A DNA stretch of 64,000 nucleotides, from the NCBI RefSeq assembly GCF_000967965.1, contig NZ_LACC01000012.1, positions 62,662 through 126,661 on the forward strand. Reading direction: 5' to 3'. Below the pieces are notes generated by a model that was given only the letters and a program-made list of their open reading frames with translations, searched no databases and was not told the DNA's origin. The position numbers and the translations under genes were made by a program. The stretch comes from Pseudomonas fluorescens. Lineage in GTDB: Bacteria > Pseudomonadota > Gammaproteobacteria > Pseudomonadales > Pseudomonadaceae. Of this stretch, positions 26,559 through 35,478 are shown one piece after another; position 1 is the stretch's first letter; the number at the start of each line of letters is the position of its first letter.

Positions 26559-27284
26559 TCACACAGTTCCTTCAAAAGGTTTGCGCGCCACCACATTGAC
26601 CAGGGTTTCTTCGCGTTGGCCAAAGGGTTTCGGCTTGCACACACCCAAGTGTTCGAGCAGGCCGAAATCCTTGGCGCGACTCCACCACAGGTACGGATAA
26701 GACACGTTTTGCGCGGTAAATTCGAAGCCCTGCTGGCGAATCATTTGCAGGTACTGCGCCGCGCTTTTCTGCACGTGCATCGGGTGGCGGAACAACCAGC
26801 GGATCACCCAAGTATCAATGTAAGCCTCGGTGGATTCGGCGAACAGCAGATAACCGCCGGGTTTGAGCACGCGGTAGAACTCGGCCAGTGCCTGTTCCTG
26901 CTCCACCAGATGATGGAAAGTCTGGTGACAGAACAGCAGGTCGATACTGGCGTCCGGCAGGTTGAGGCTGGCGCAGTCGCCGCCGATCAACTCCACTTCC
27001 ATGCCCTGGCGGGCCGCTTCTGCGCGGCTCTGGTCCAGGCTCTGGGGATCGGCATCGATGCCAATCAGACGACCGGGCGCAAAGGCCTGGCGCAGCAGCG
27101 GGAATGACTTGCCCTGACCGCAACCGGCATCCAGCAACACCGGGCTTACAGGCAGCGCTTCGCTGAACAGGCTGCGCAAATCGTCGATCGCCAACCGCAG
27201 CACATAGTGTTGCCAGATCTGGCTGCGCAGGAACCACAAACCGAAACGGGTTTCTTCGACGTACTTGTCGCTCAAGTAGTTCAT
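26559..27284 (-). CDS. SAM-dependent methyltransferase (class I)
   Basis: 241 residues. The SAM-binding motif I is VLLDAGCGQGKSFPLL, with acidic residue in LIGIDADPQSL, motif II around ASIDLLFCHQTFHHL and motif III in LKPGGYLLFAE. It is a Methyltransf_11 type without membrane helices. In the APE operon the likely target is the phenolic hydroxyl or ring of the aryl head group. ATG 27284 overlaps the flavoprotein stop by 4 bases. Confidence 0.85.
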   Translation of the reverse strand: MNYLSDKYVEETRFGLWFLRSQIWQHYVLRLAIDDLRSLFSEALPVSPVLLDAGCGQGKSFPLLRQAFAPGRLIGIDADPQSLDQSRAEAARQGMEVELIGGDCASLNLPDASIDLLFCHQTFHHLVEQEQALAEFYRVLKPGGYLLFAESTEAYIDTWVIRWLFRHPMHVQKSAAQYLQMIRQQGFEFTAQNVSYPYLWWSRAKDFGLLEHLGVCKPKPFGQREETLVNVVARKPFEGTV

Positions 27285-28528
27285 GTCGCATCCCTGGCAC
27301 AGAATTCGGATATCGCCTTCAACCGGCGCCTGGCTTCGCTGACGAACGGATTGCGGCGGTCCCAGGCATATCCGGCAAGAATGGAGCTGATCATCCCGCG
27401 AATTTCAGGCGAACTGCTCTCGTGGAAAATCACATCCTGGAAAGTCCCGGCGTACCAGCCTTCGACGTAGCAACGGAACGTGTCGACGCCGCGCTTGAGC
27501 GGTTCGGCGAACTCGGTTTGCCAGTCGACGGCTTCGCCTTGCAGCTGACGGTGCAACACTCCGGCGGCCATGCTCGCCGAACGCATGGCGATGGTCACGC
27601 CGGAGGAAAACACCGGGTCGAGGAATTCCGCGGCATTGCCCAGCAGCGCGAAGCCCGGGCCGTGCAAGGTTTTGACGTTGGCCGAGTAACCGCCGATGGT
27701 TCGGGCTTCGGTGTCCCACTGCGCATTTTGCAACACGCTGGCCAAGCTTGGCGTCTCGGCGATAAAGCTGCGCAGGCACTCGTCCAGATTGTCGCTGCGG
27801 CCGGCGAAACGCTCTTCTGCGGCGACCACGCCGACCGAGCAGCGCCCGTTGCTGAACGGGATGGTCCAGAACCACACGTCGCGCTGGGTCGGATGAGTGG
27901 TCACCAGGATCTTGCTGCGGTCGAAGGCCGGGAGGTCGATACGGTCTTCGACGTGAGTGAACACGGCCTGACGCACCGGGAAGTTCGACGGCGCCTCGAG
28001 GTCGAGCATGCGCGGCAGTACGCGGCCGTAACCACTGGCATCGAGCAGGAAGCCGGCCTCGACGCGATACTCGCTACCGTCTTCGCGGCGCACGCCGAGC
28101 TGCGGTTTTCCGGGGGCAATGTCGACGCTGACGATGGTTTCGCCATAGCGGATATCCACGCCTTGCAGCGCGGCCTGATCGGCCAGCAGCTTATCGAAAT
28201 CGGCGCGCTGGACTTGAAAGGTCGTCGATTTGCCGTGGCTGAACGTCTCGCCGAAATCGAACGCGCTGTAGCGCTCGCCCCAGGCAAACGCAGCACCGGT
28301 TTTCAGCTGGAAGCCGGCGGCGTTGACGGCGTCGAGCATGCCCGCTTCTTCGACGAAATCCAGGCAATGGGCCAACAGGCTTTCACCGATGGAAAACCGT
28401 GGAAAATGCTGACGCTCGATCACCAGCACATCGTGTCCCTTGCGCTTGAGCAGCGCGGCGGCGATGGCGCCGGAAGGACCGGCGCCGATGACCACGACCT
28501 GACGACATTCCATTTCAACGGTTGGCAT
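27281..28528 (-). CDS. FAD-dependent oxidoreductase with flavin-halogenase motifs
   Basis: 415 residues. The FAD Rossmann motif is GAGPSG (15-20). The segment GFQLKTGAAFAWG puts Lys76 where flavin-dependent halogenases have their catalytic lysine, and WFWTIP (219-224) fits the WxWxIP halogenase motif that disfavours monooxygenase chemistry. LDPVFSSGVTIAMRSA is the family's late FAD contact. It could therefore halogenate the phenolic head of the pigment; brominated aryl polyenes (xanthomonadins) are known from Xanthomonas. A non-halogenating tryptophan-halogenase-family oxidase remains possible. It overlaps both neighbours in the operon. Confidence 0.75.
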   Translation of the reverse strand: MPTVEMECRQVVVIGAGPSGAIAAALLKRKGHDVLVIERQHFPRFSIGESLLAHCLDFVEEAGMLDAVNAAGFQLKTGAAFAWGERYSAFDFGETFSHGKSTTFQVQRADFDKLLADQAALQGVDIRYGETIVSVDIAPGKPQLGVRREDGSEYRVEAGFLLDASGYGRVLPRMLDLEAPSNFPVRQAVFTHVEDRIDLPAFDRSKILVTTHPTQRDVWFWTIPFSNGRCSVGVVAAEERFAGRSDNLDECLRSFIAETPSLASVLQNAQWDTEARTIGGYSANVKTLHGPGFALLGNAAEFLDPVFSSGVTIAMRSASMAAGVLHRQLQGEAVDWQTEFAEPLKRGVDTFRCYVEGWYAGTFQDVIFHESSSPEIRGMISSILAGYAWDRRNPFVSEARRRLKAISEFCARDAT

Positions 28529-29675
28529 GGGGGCTCCTTGCCGGGACAGCGGCTTTCAGGGGGATTCGGTGCATGCCGGTCAGGGCTGGTAGCAGTGTAG
28601 CGATCAGGCCCATGAGCATCAGGCCAAAGTACAGCGGCGGGCTGATGAGTTGCTGTTGCAGCAGCAGGTTGAGAAAAACGATCTCGCTCAAGCCGCGGAT
28701 GTTCAGCAGCACACTTTCCCGCCAGCGGCTGGCGCCCTGGAACGAGGCCCCGGCCCAGCCGAGGCCGAGCCAGTTACCCAGCAGTTTGCTCAGCATCGGC
28801 AACAGCAGCAGGGCGAGCAGTTGCACCCAGCCGAGGCTGTCCATCGCGCTGTGCACGTTGATCTGCACGATGCCGAACGTGAGGATCAGCGGGATGGCGA
28901 TGTACGTCTGCAAGCGGCCCATCCACACGGCCGGCAGCGGCAGGACCAGCGGGGCTTTCAGCGCGGCCATGATCAACACATAGCCGATGCCGAAAATCAG
29001 CGCGTTGAGCTTGAAGTGTTCGGCGACGACCAGCAGGGCGAAAAAGCACAGGCTGTAGAGCCATGTCTGGCGCAAACCGAGCAACCGCAGCAGCACCGGC
29101 AGGCACGCGCCAGCCAGGGGCAGCAACAGGCTGCTCAGGTGCAGGCTGCCCTGGGCGATGCCGAACAGCGTCCAGCAGGCGAGGTCGATGAGGATCGCGG
29201 TTTGCACCAGTCGCCGGGTGGCGGCGGGCGGGTAATCGATGTGCCGCAGGTACAGGTACAACACCGGAATCGCGGTGATAGCGAACAACAGGCCGACGGC
29301 CAGCGAGCTGATCCACGGTTGCGGCGGCAACAACCAGACGGCGGTGGCGAGGCCGCAGGCAAACGGAATGCAAAAGCTGGGCAGGGCGATTTTCAGGCTT
29401 TGGCGATCCAGTTGCAGGTCGATCACATCGCTGAGGATGTAGCCCAGCAACAGGGCAAAGCTCAGGCTGTAGAGGTTCTTCAGCCAGCCCGGCGATACCA
29501 GCAGCGCACCGCTCAATTGCCATTGGGGCTCGATCCAGAAATACATCAACAGCGGCAAGCCGAGGGTCGCCAGCAACAACTGGCTGACGATGGGAATCAG
29601 GCCAAAATGCCGGCCGACGCGGGTCGCAAAGGCGAACAACACCAGCGCCATCGCCCAGAACAGAACGACCATCAT
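28515..29675 (-). CDS. CPA2-like Na+/H+ exchanger-family membrane protein
   Basis: 386 residues with about ten to twelve hydrophobic helices. SGWLKNLYSLSFALLLGYIL-type segments and LLNIRGLSEIVFLNLLL near the C-terminus recall the cation:proton antiporter (KefB/NhaA-like) fold. The acidic and Asn residues expected in the ion site are not obvious to me. It overlaps the flavoprotein gene by 14 bases and the MMPL gene by 4, so it belongs to the APE operon, perhaps energising transport of the pigment. E. coli-type clusters as I recall them lack such a gene. Confidence 0.65.
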   Translation of the reverse strand: MMVVLFWAMALVLFAFATRVGRHFGLIPIVSQLLLATLGLPLLMYFWIEPQWQLSGALLVSPGWLKNLYSLSFALLLGYILSDVIDLQLDRQSLKIALPSFCIPFACGLATAVWLLPPQPWISSLAVGLLFAITAIPVLYLYLRHIDYPPAATRRLVQTAILIDLACWTLFGIAQGSLHLSSLLLPLAGACLPVLLRLLGLRQTWLYSLCFFALLVVAEHFKLNALIFGIGYVLIMAALKAPLVLPLPAVWMGRLQTYIAIPLILTFGIVQINVHSAMDSLGWVQLLALLLLPMLSKLLGNWLGLGWAGASFQGASRWRESVLLNIRGLSEIVFLNLLLQQQLISPPLYFGLMLMGLIATLLPALTGMHRIPLKAAVPARSPHANR

Positions 29676-32011
29676 GTTGCCCGCTCCATGGCCGTGGGCT
29701 CATGCACCTGGCGACCGGCCCACGGTGCAAGCAGGAAGCTGAAGATCAGGCCCAGGCTCACCGACAGACCGAAGTTGCTCACCGCCGGGGTGCTCGACAC
29801 CGCCAGCAGGCCGAACGACAGCCAGGTGGTCAACGCCGCCAACAGGGTGCCCAGCAGGCTCACGGCCGCGCCGCCGACCTGTTCGCGCATCAGGATCGCG
29901 TAGTCGACACTGATCGCCGTCACCAGCAGCAGGCCGAACAGGCTGAACAGGGTCAACGGCTGCCCCAGCCAGCCGAGGCTGGCCAGGCTGCACAACGCCG
30001 CCAGCAGGGGCAGGGACACGATACGCAACGCGCCGCCGAGGCCGAATGGCAGGATCAGTACCAGCACGATCAACACGCAGGAGGCGAGTTTCAGTTCCGC
30101 GGCACTGATTTGGGTGGCCGCGAAGACGTTGTTCAATTCACCCAGTCGATCCACCAGTGTCACGCCGGGTAAATCCTCACCCTGGAGCCGCAGCAGGGCC
30201 GGGTTGTTGATGCCTTGCAGGCTGACCATCGCCGCCACGCCGTCATCAGTCGGCCCTAGCCACAGCGGCCGGTAGGGTTCTGCCAACGGGCCGCTGAGCG
30301 CTGCGTCGATGTCCACGGTCGGCAATGCCTGTAGCTTCGTCAGCTCGGCTTGCAGCGCCTCGGCCGGTACGCCGATGTCGAGCAAGGGTTGCCAGAACGA
30401 CGGCAGTTTGCTCAGCGCGTTGCGCACCTGTTGCTGTTCGTTCGGCGGGCTGACCAGTTGATTGAGCGACAGATAACCCTGGAGCTTTTCCAGGCCTATC
30501 AATTGATCCAGCCGCTCTCTCAGGGCGGTCTGGCGTTCGAGCAACTGCTGCTGATTGGCGGCGCGTATCAGGAAGAACTGGCTGGTGGGTTGATAGCCGG
30601 TGATCTGGGCAATGGTCCGGGCTTCGTCGGTCAACTGTTGCGGTGCGCTGATCCACTGGCGGATGTCGTTTTTGCTGCCCAGTTGCAACAGGCCGCCTAC
30701 ACAAAAGGCGATCAGCAGCGCCAGCAAGACAGGCGTTTTCAGCTGTTTGAGCAGCGCTTCACGACAGTCCAGCAAAAGCTCGCACATGCGCAATGGCCAC
30801 TGCGCCGGGCGCAGGTCTACGCCCTTGAGCAATGCCGGCAGCAGGCACACGGCGGACAGATAGGCGCCGAGCAAACCGGCGGCAGAGAATGCGGCAATCT
30901 GGGTCAGCGCCGGGAAGGGTGTCCAGGCCAGGGCCAGATAACCGATGCCGCTGGTGATCAGGCTCAGGGTCAATCCGGGCAAGGTCATGCGCAGGGCTGG
31001 CCAGCTGTGCCAGGGTTTCAGGCTCCAACTCTTGGACAGGTAGTGCAGCGGGTAATCGACGGCAACACCGATCAGGCTCGAACCCAGCACCAGGGTCATC
31101 ACGTGCATATGGCCGAACAACGCCACGCAGGCCACCGCTCCGAAGAGCATCCCGACCAGCACCGGCACGAACGCCAACAAGACGCGCCAGCGCCGGAAGG
31201 CCAACAGCAGCAACAGCAAAATCCCCACGGTGGCACCGCCACCGACCCAGGTCATCTCCCGGGCGGCCTGCTGCTGCCCGCTGGCTGCGTACAACAGGCC
31301 GCTGGCGGCGAGCAGTTGCACGTCGTGCCGGGCGGCTACTTCGCGGCTGTGCTCGAGCAGGTCGGCCACTTGCAGCGGCAGGTTCATGTCGAAGGCGTTG
31401 CCGGTGGTGCGCGCGCGCAGCAGCACCCAGCTCTTGCCATCGGCATCGGCGACCAGGGCGCCGCTGCCGATGTCCAGTTGCACCGAGCCGCGTTGCGGCT
31501 GGCTGTTCTGGATGCGCCCGGTCAGGCCCAGCCAGTCGTCCTGGCCTGGCACCAGGCTGTAACCGTTGAACGGGTCGAACAACGCCTGAACCCGTTGCTG
31601 GATAAAGGTGTCGGGGTGCTCGATCAGCAGTTGTCGGTCCGCCGCCTGGAGCATCGCCAGGCGACCTTGCAGCAATTGCGTGCGCAGTGCCGGCAAGTCG
31701 GCTTGCAGGGTCCACTGGACCTTTTCGAACAAGCCGCTGGCTTGCCATTGCTCGCCGAGTGTCTGCGCCATGGCGACGGCCCGCTGGCGATCGCTGTGGC
31801 CGACCAGCACCAGCATTTCGCGGTTCAGCGGTTCTTGCATGCGTTGTTCGGCGCGCAGTTCCAGGGCATCGGGCGCTGTGCCGGGCACCAGGTCCATCAG
31901 GTTGGCCGACAGCGGCGCGGCGTCACGCCATTGCCAACCGGCGAGCGCCAGTACTGCCAGCAGCAGGAGCAGAAACAGCCGTGGCAACCACCGTTCACTC
32001 GGCAAAGTCAT
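29672..32011 (-). CDS. MMPL/RND-family exporter (ApeM-like)
   Basis: 779 residues with the two-repeat RND layout: one N-terminal helix, a large periplasmic domain, a bundle of helices (AREMTWVGGGATVGILLLLL onward, with SSLIGVAVDYPLHYL), then the repeat with VTAISVDYAILMREQV. The paired GVAVDY/AISVDY motifs carry the membrane aspartates of proton-driven MMPL proteins. It is the probable inner-membrane exporter of the aryl-polyene lipid, working with the LolA-like protein and the lipoprotein of this operon. Its start overlaps the LolA-like gene by 17 bases. Confidence 0.88.
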   Translation of the reverse strand: MTLPSERWLPRLFLLLLLAVLALAGWQWRDAAPLSANLMDLVPGTAPDALELRAEQRMQEPLNREMLVLVGHSDRQRAVAMAQTLGEQWQASGLFEKVQWTLQADLPALRTQLLQGRLAMLQAADRQLLIEHPDTFIQQRVQALFDPFNGYSLVPGQDDWLGLTGRIQNSQPQRGSVQLDIGSGALVADADGKSWVLLRARTTGNAFDMNLPLQVADLLEHSREVAARHDVQLLAASGLLYAASGQQQAAREMTWVGGGATVGILLLLLLAFRRWRVLLAFVPVLVGMLFGAVACVALFGHMHVMTLVLGSSLIGVAVDYPLHYLSKSWSLKPWHSWPALRMTLPGLTLSLITSGIGYLALAWTPFPALTQIAAFSAAGLLGAYLSAVCLLPALLKGVDLRPAQWPLRMCELLLDCREALLKQLKTPVLLALLIAFCVGGLLQLGSKNDIRQWISAPQQLTDEARTIAQITGYQPTSQFFLIRAANQQQLLERQTALRERLDQLIGLEKLQGYLSLNQLVSPPNEQQQVRNALSKLPSFWQPLLDIGVPAEALQAELTKLQALPTVDIDAALSGPLAEPYRPLWLGPTDDGVAAMVSLQGINNPALLRLQGEDLPGVTLVDRLGELNNVFAATQISAAELKLASCVLIVLVLILPFGLGGALRIVSLPLLAALCSLASLGWLGQPLTLFSLFGLLLVTAISVDYAILMREQVGGAAVSLLGTLLAALTTWLSFGLLAVSSTPAVSNFGLSVSLGLIFSFLLAPWAGRQVHEPTAMERAT

Positions 32012-32597
32012 GTTGCTCCGCGTCGCTCAACGGTTGGGTGCTGGTGCTGTCCTGCATGCGCAACAACGTACTGTCGCCCTGGGTTTCGAGCAGTTCGATG
32101 CTGTGCACCAGTTCTGCGCCGGTAATGTTGATCTGGTTGAACACCTGCTTGAGCAGCATCGAGCGCGGCAGCAGCGTGAGCTTCCAGTTCTGCGCATCGC
32201 CGCTCAGGGACAGCTCGAAATCCCGTTGCAGGCCACTGCTGTCACCTTGCAGCACGGCGAGGAACAAACGGTTCTGCTCGGCACCGGCGCTTTTGCCCGG
32301 CAGCATTTGCCAAACAATGCCGTCACGCCGGGCAATGCCTTTGGCGGTGATGCGATAGTCCTGTTGCAGTGGTGTTTTCAGCAGCCATAACAAGCCGTGG
32401 TTTTTTGCCAGCACGAACGTGCCCTTGCTGGTCAGCGGCCGGGGCAGGGCGCGCAGGTGTTTTTCCTGGATGAAGCTGCCGTGGATCACCTCGGGCCGGG
32501 CCAATTGATCGCTGAGTTGTTGCAGGTCGAAGGCGCTGGCCACTGAAGAGAGCCCGAGCAGCGCCAGAGCAGCGAGGCATCTGAAGATCGACTTCAT
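31995..32597 (-). CDS. LolA-like outer-membrane lipoprotein carrier (ApeL-like)
   Basis: 200 residues with a signal peptide (CLAALALLGLSSVASA). The mature part has the LolA beta-fold pattern: FIQEKHLRALPRPLTSKGTF, LLWLLKTPLQQDYRI and ILPRSMLLKQVFNQI-like strands. These proteins carry lipids across the periplasm; in APE clusters one accompanies the MMPL exporter. It overlaps the thioesterase gene upstream by 4 bases. Confidence 0.85.
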   Translation of the reverse strand: MKSIFRCLAALALLGLSSVASAFDLQQLSDQLARPEVIHGSFIQEKHLRALPRPLTSKGTFVLAKNHGLLWLLKTPLQQDYRITAKGIARRDGIVWQMLPGKSAGAEQNRLFLAVLQGDSSGLQRDFELSLSGDAQNWKLTLLPRSMLLKQVFNQINITGAELVHSIELLETQGDSTLLRMQDSTSTQPLSDAEQHDFAE

Positions 32598-33019
32598 GCC
32601 AGCACCCTCGCCACAGCGTCGGTGAACACTGTCGGTGAAACCAGTTGCATCTCGCGGCTGGCGATGTCGACGGCCACCTGTACCGACATGCCCCGGGTCA
32701 GGCGCTCACCGGTTTGCAGGTCGCTGATCAGGTAGTTGATCTTCAAGCGGTTCTCCCACTCCACCAGGTTGGCGCGCACGTTGAGTGTCTGGCCGAACAC
32801 CGCGCCGCGCACGTAGCGCAATTGCAGGTCGATCACCGGCCAGGCATAGCCGGATTCGTTCATCGCCGTGTAGTTGTGGCCGATCTTGTCCAGCAGCGCA
32901 CAGCGGGCGACTTCCAGGTATTTGACGTAATGGCCGTGCCAGACCACGTGCATGCTGTCGACATCAAAGAACGGTACGACGATTTCCGTGTCGGTGTAGA
33001 GAAATCCCTTGCTACGCAT
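32594..33019 (-). CDS. Acyl-CoA/ACP thioesterase, 4HBT family (ApeK-like)
   Basis: 141 residues from ATG 33019. PFFDVDSMHVVWHGHYVKYL is the 4-hydroxybenzoyl-CoA thioesterase signature with the catalytic aspartate. It probably releases or proof-reads acyl-ACP intermediates. The long upstream open frame lies inside the ammonia-lyase gene in another register and is not used. The start overlaps the lyase stop by 8 bases. Confidence 0.87.
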   Translation of the reverse strand: MRSKGFLYTDTEIVVPFFDVDSMHVVWHGHYVKYLEVARCALLDKIGHNYTAMNESGYAWPVIDLQLRYVRGAVFGQTLNVRANLVEWENRLKINYLISDLQTGERLTRGMSVQVAVDIASREMQLVSPTVFTDAVARVLA

Positions 33020-34556
33020 GCAGCCTCCAGTGTTGTTCGGCGATGCGTTGCAGGCACAGGCGCAATTCGCCTTCCAGCGCGCGGTCTTCGATGACCGGTG
33101 GGAAGTCCTTGGCCAAGGCTTCATGCATGGCGGCCAATGCGGGTGGCAGTGGTCGTGCATCTTCGGCCTGGCCGCGCAGCCAGACGCCCTGATTGGCCGC
33201 CAGCAGCGTGGCTGCGGCCACCTGTTCGGTGAGTTCCAGCACGCGGATCGCATCCCGGGCGGCGATGGTGCCCATGCTCACCTTGTCCTGGTTATGGCAT
33301 TCGGTGGAGCGCGAGAAGACGCTGGCCGGCATGGTGTTTTTCAGCGCTTCGGCGGTCCAGGCACTGGTGCCGATCTGCACCGCCTTGAAGCCGTGGTTGA
33401 GCATGGCGCGGTCGGCCGTGGCGCCCGACAGGTTGCTCGGCAAGCCATGGTTGTAGCGCTCGTCCACCAGCAGCGCGAGTTGCCGATCCAGCAGGTCGGC
33501 GACGTTGGCCACGAGGTTTTTCAGGCTGTCCATGGCGAACGCGATGTGGCCGCCATAGAAGTGCCCGCCGTGCAGTACGCGCTCGGCTTCGGCGTCGATG
33601 ATCGGGTTGTCGTTGGCGCTGTTGAGCTCGATTTCGATGAACGAGCGCAGCCAGTTCAGGCTGTCGGCCAGCACGCCCAGCACATGGGGCGCGCAGCGCA
33701 GGGAGTAGCGGTCTTGCAGGCGATGCAGCGGTGCGGTCGGCGCGTCGATGGCCAGATCCTGGCGCAACCACGCGGCGACCTGCATCTGCCCCGGGTGTGG
33801 CTTGGCGGCGAACAGGCGCTCGTCGAAGTGCTCCGGGTTGCCTTGCAGGGCGACCACGTTCAGCGCGGTGATGCGCGTGGCCAGATGCAGCAGGTAATCG
33901 GCGCGTGCGTACGCCAGGCAAGCCAGACCGGTCATCACAGCGGTGCCGTTCATCAATGCCAGGGCTTCTTTCGGACGCAACACCAGCGGTTGCCAGCCGA
34001 GTTCACGGTGCACATCGGCAGCCTGCCGGCGCTCGCCACGGAACATCACCTCGCGCTCGCCGGACAGCGTGGCGGCCACATACGAAAGCGGCGTCAGGTC
34101 ACCACTGGCGCCCACCGAACCTTCTTCCGGAATCAACGGCAGGATGTCGTGTTCAAGAAACGCCTGCAGGCGCTCCAGCAACTCCACGCGCACCCCGGAA
34201 ACACCGTGGCACAACGACTGTAAGCGCGCCGCCAGTACCGAGCGGGTGGCCTGGGCGTCGAGCAGTTTGCCCAGGCCACAGCCGTGGAAGGTGTACAGGT
34301 GACGGGGCAGCGCCTCGACGTGATGCAGCGGCACCGCGACCACGCAGGAATCGCCGTAACCGGTGGTCACGCCGTAGATCACGCCTTCCTTGTCCAGCAG
34401 CGAGTCGAGAAAACGCGCGCCCTTGGCGATGCGCTCGCGGTAGGCGGGATCGCTTTGCAACTGCGTCGGCACCTTGCGGTTGGCCAGTGCCAGCACGTCT
34501 TCAATGCGCAAAGGGCGTTCGCCGAAGGTTACCGGCTCAAGCGTTGGCGTCGTCAT
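33012..34556 (-). CDS. HAL/PAL-family aromatic amino acid ammonia-lyase
   Basis: 514 residues. The self-forming MIO cofactor triad Ala150-Ser151-Gly152 is in GSVGASGDLTPLSYVA, and the catalytic tyrosine (Tyr61) opens YGVTTGYGDS. The substrate-selectivity pair after that loop reads Phe90-His91 (HLYTFHGCGLG), unlike Ser-His of histidine lyases, Phe-Leu of PAL or His-Leu of TAL as I recall them. The enzyme probably removes ammonia from tyrosine or phenylalanine to supply an aryl acid for the polyene head. ATG 34556 overlaps the acyltransferase gene by 20 bases; a longer frame upstream lies inside that gene. Confidence 0.88.
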   Translation of the reverse strand: MTTPTLEPVTFGERPLRIEDVLALANRKVPTQLQSDPAYRERIAKGARFLDSLLDKEGVIYGVTTGYGDSCVVAVPLHHVEALPRHLYTFHGCGLGKLLDAQATRSVLAARLQSLCHGVSGVRVELLERLQAFLEHDILPLIPEEGSVGASGDLTPLSYVAATLSGEREVMFRGERRQAADVHRELGWQPLVLRPKEALALMNGTAVMTGLACLAYARADYLLHLATRITALNVVALQGNPEHFDERLFAAKPHPGQMQVAAWLRQDLAIDAPTAPLHRLQDRYSLRCAPHVLGVLADSLNWLRSFIEIELNSANDNPIIDAEAERVLHGGHFYGGHIAFAMDSLKNLVANVADLLDRQLALLVDERYNHGLPSNLSGATADRAMLNHGFKAVQIGTSAWTAEALKNTMPASVFSRSTECHNQDKVSMGTIAARDAIRVLELTEQVAAATLLAANQGVWLRGQAEDARPLPPALAAMHEALAKDFPPVIEDRALEGELRLCLQRIAEQHWRLHA

Positions 34557-35478
34557 CGGTCTTCCAGAAAGGGTAAAAGTTGAACCATTGTTGGGGCGCT
34601 TCGAGGCAATAGTGACCCAAGCGTTCGGCGTAGCGGGAGGCCCACTGATGAATGACCTGTTCGCGGTCGCTGCGCTTCCAGGTGATTGCCTCAGCGAAGG
34701 GTTCAATGGTCAGTCGATAGTCGCCGTCGGGCTTTTTCAGGCACAGCAGCAGGTTGACCGGGCATTTCAGCAGGCCGGCCAACAGCCACGGGCCCTGGGG
34801 GAGCCTGGCCGGATGACCGAGGAAGTCCACGGTCGCGCAGCGTCCGCCATGCAAGGGCACGCGGTCGCCGGCAATCGCCAGCCACTCGCCGCGCTCCAGG
34901 CGCTCGCTCAGTTGCAGCATGATCCCGGGGTCGAGTTCGCTGACCTGGATCAGGCGCAAATTGGTCGCCCCGGCTTCGCCCAGCAAACGGTTGAACTGTT
35001 CAGCGTGCTTGGTATGCACCAGCACGTTCATCGTGACCTTCTCGCCGATCTCCGCCAGTGCGCGGCAGACTTCCAGATTGCCCAGGTGTGCGCCCACCAG
35101 CATCTGCCCGCGGGTACCGCGCAACTGGTCGCGCAGCAGCGCCGGGTCGATGATCTCGATTTGTTCGATGCTCAGCTTGCCGTTCCAGACGTCGAGTTTG
35201 TCGAGCATGGAATCGGCGAAAGCCATGAACTGGCCGAACACCCGCCAATGGCTCGGGCGCAATTCGCTGCGCCCGCTCCAGTCGGTCAGGCGTTGCTGGT
35301 ATTGCCAGGCACTGTGTCGAGCGCTGCGACCGAACAGGAAAAAGTACAGCACGATGCCGTACAACACTGGGCTCAGTACTCGACGGCCCAGCACTTTGGC
35401 GCCGAACGCGGTGAGCTTCATCAGCCAGAAGCTGCCCCGTTCTTCGCGGTCGGCCCAGTGCTGCTTGTCTGCGCTCAT
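34537..35478 (-). CDS. LpxL/HtrB-like lipid acyltransferase
   Basis: 313 residues. One N-terminal membrane segment (VLSPVLYGIVLYFFLFG) is followed by the LPLAT region: GAHLGNLEVCRAL supplies the HxxxxD/E motif and ERGEWLAIAGDRVPL the second block. Family members acylate lipid A or similar glycolipids on the inner face of the inner membrane. Here it may attach the polyene or a fatty acid to the lipid anchor. ATG 35478 overlaps the glycosyltransferase stop by ATGA. Confidence 0.85.
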   Translation of the reverse strand: MSADKQHWADREERGSFWLMKLTAFGAKVLGRRVLSPVLYGIVLYFFLFGRSARHSAWQYQQRLTDWSGRSELRPSHWRVFGQFMAFADSMLDKLDVWNGKLSIEQIEIIDPALLRDQLRGTRGQMLVGAHLGNLEVCRALAEIGEKVTMNVLVHTKHAEQFNRLLGEAGATNLRLIQVSELDPGIMLQLSERLERGEWLAIAGDRVPLHGGRCATVDFLGHPARLPQGPWLLAGLLKCPVNLLLCLKKPDGDYRLTIEPFAEAITWKRSDREQVIHQWASRYAERLGHYCLEAPQQWFNFYPFWKTDDDANA

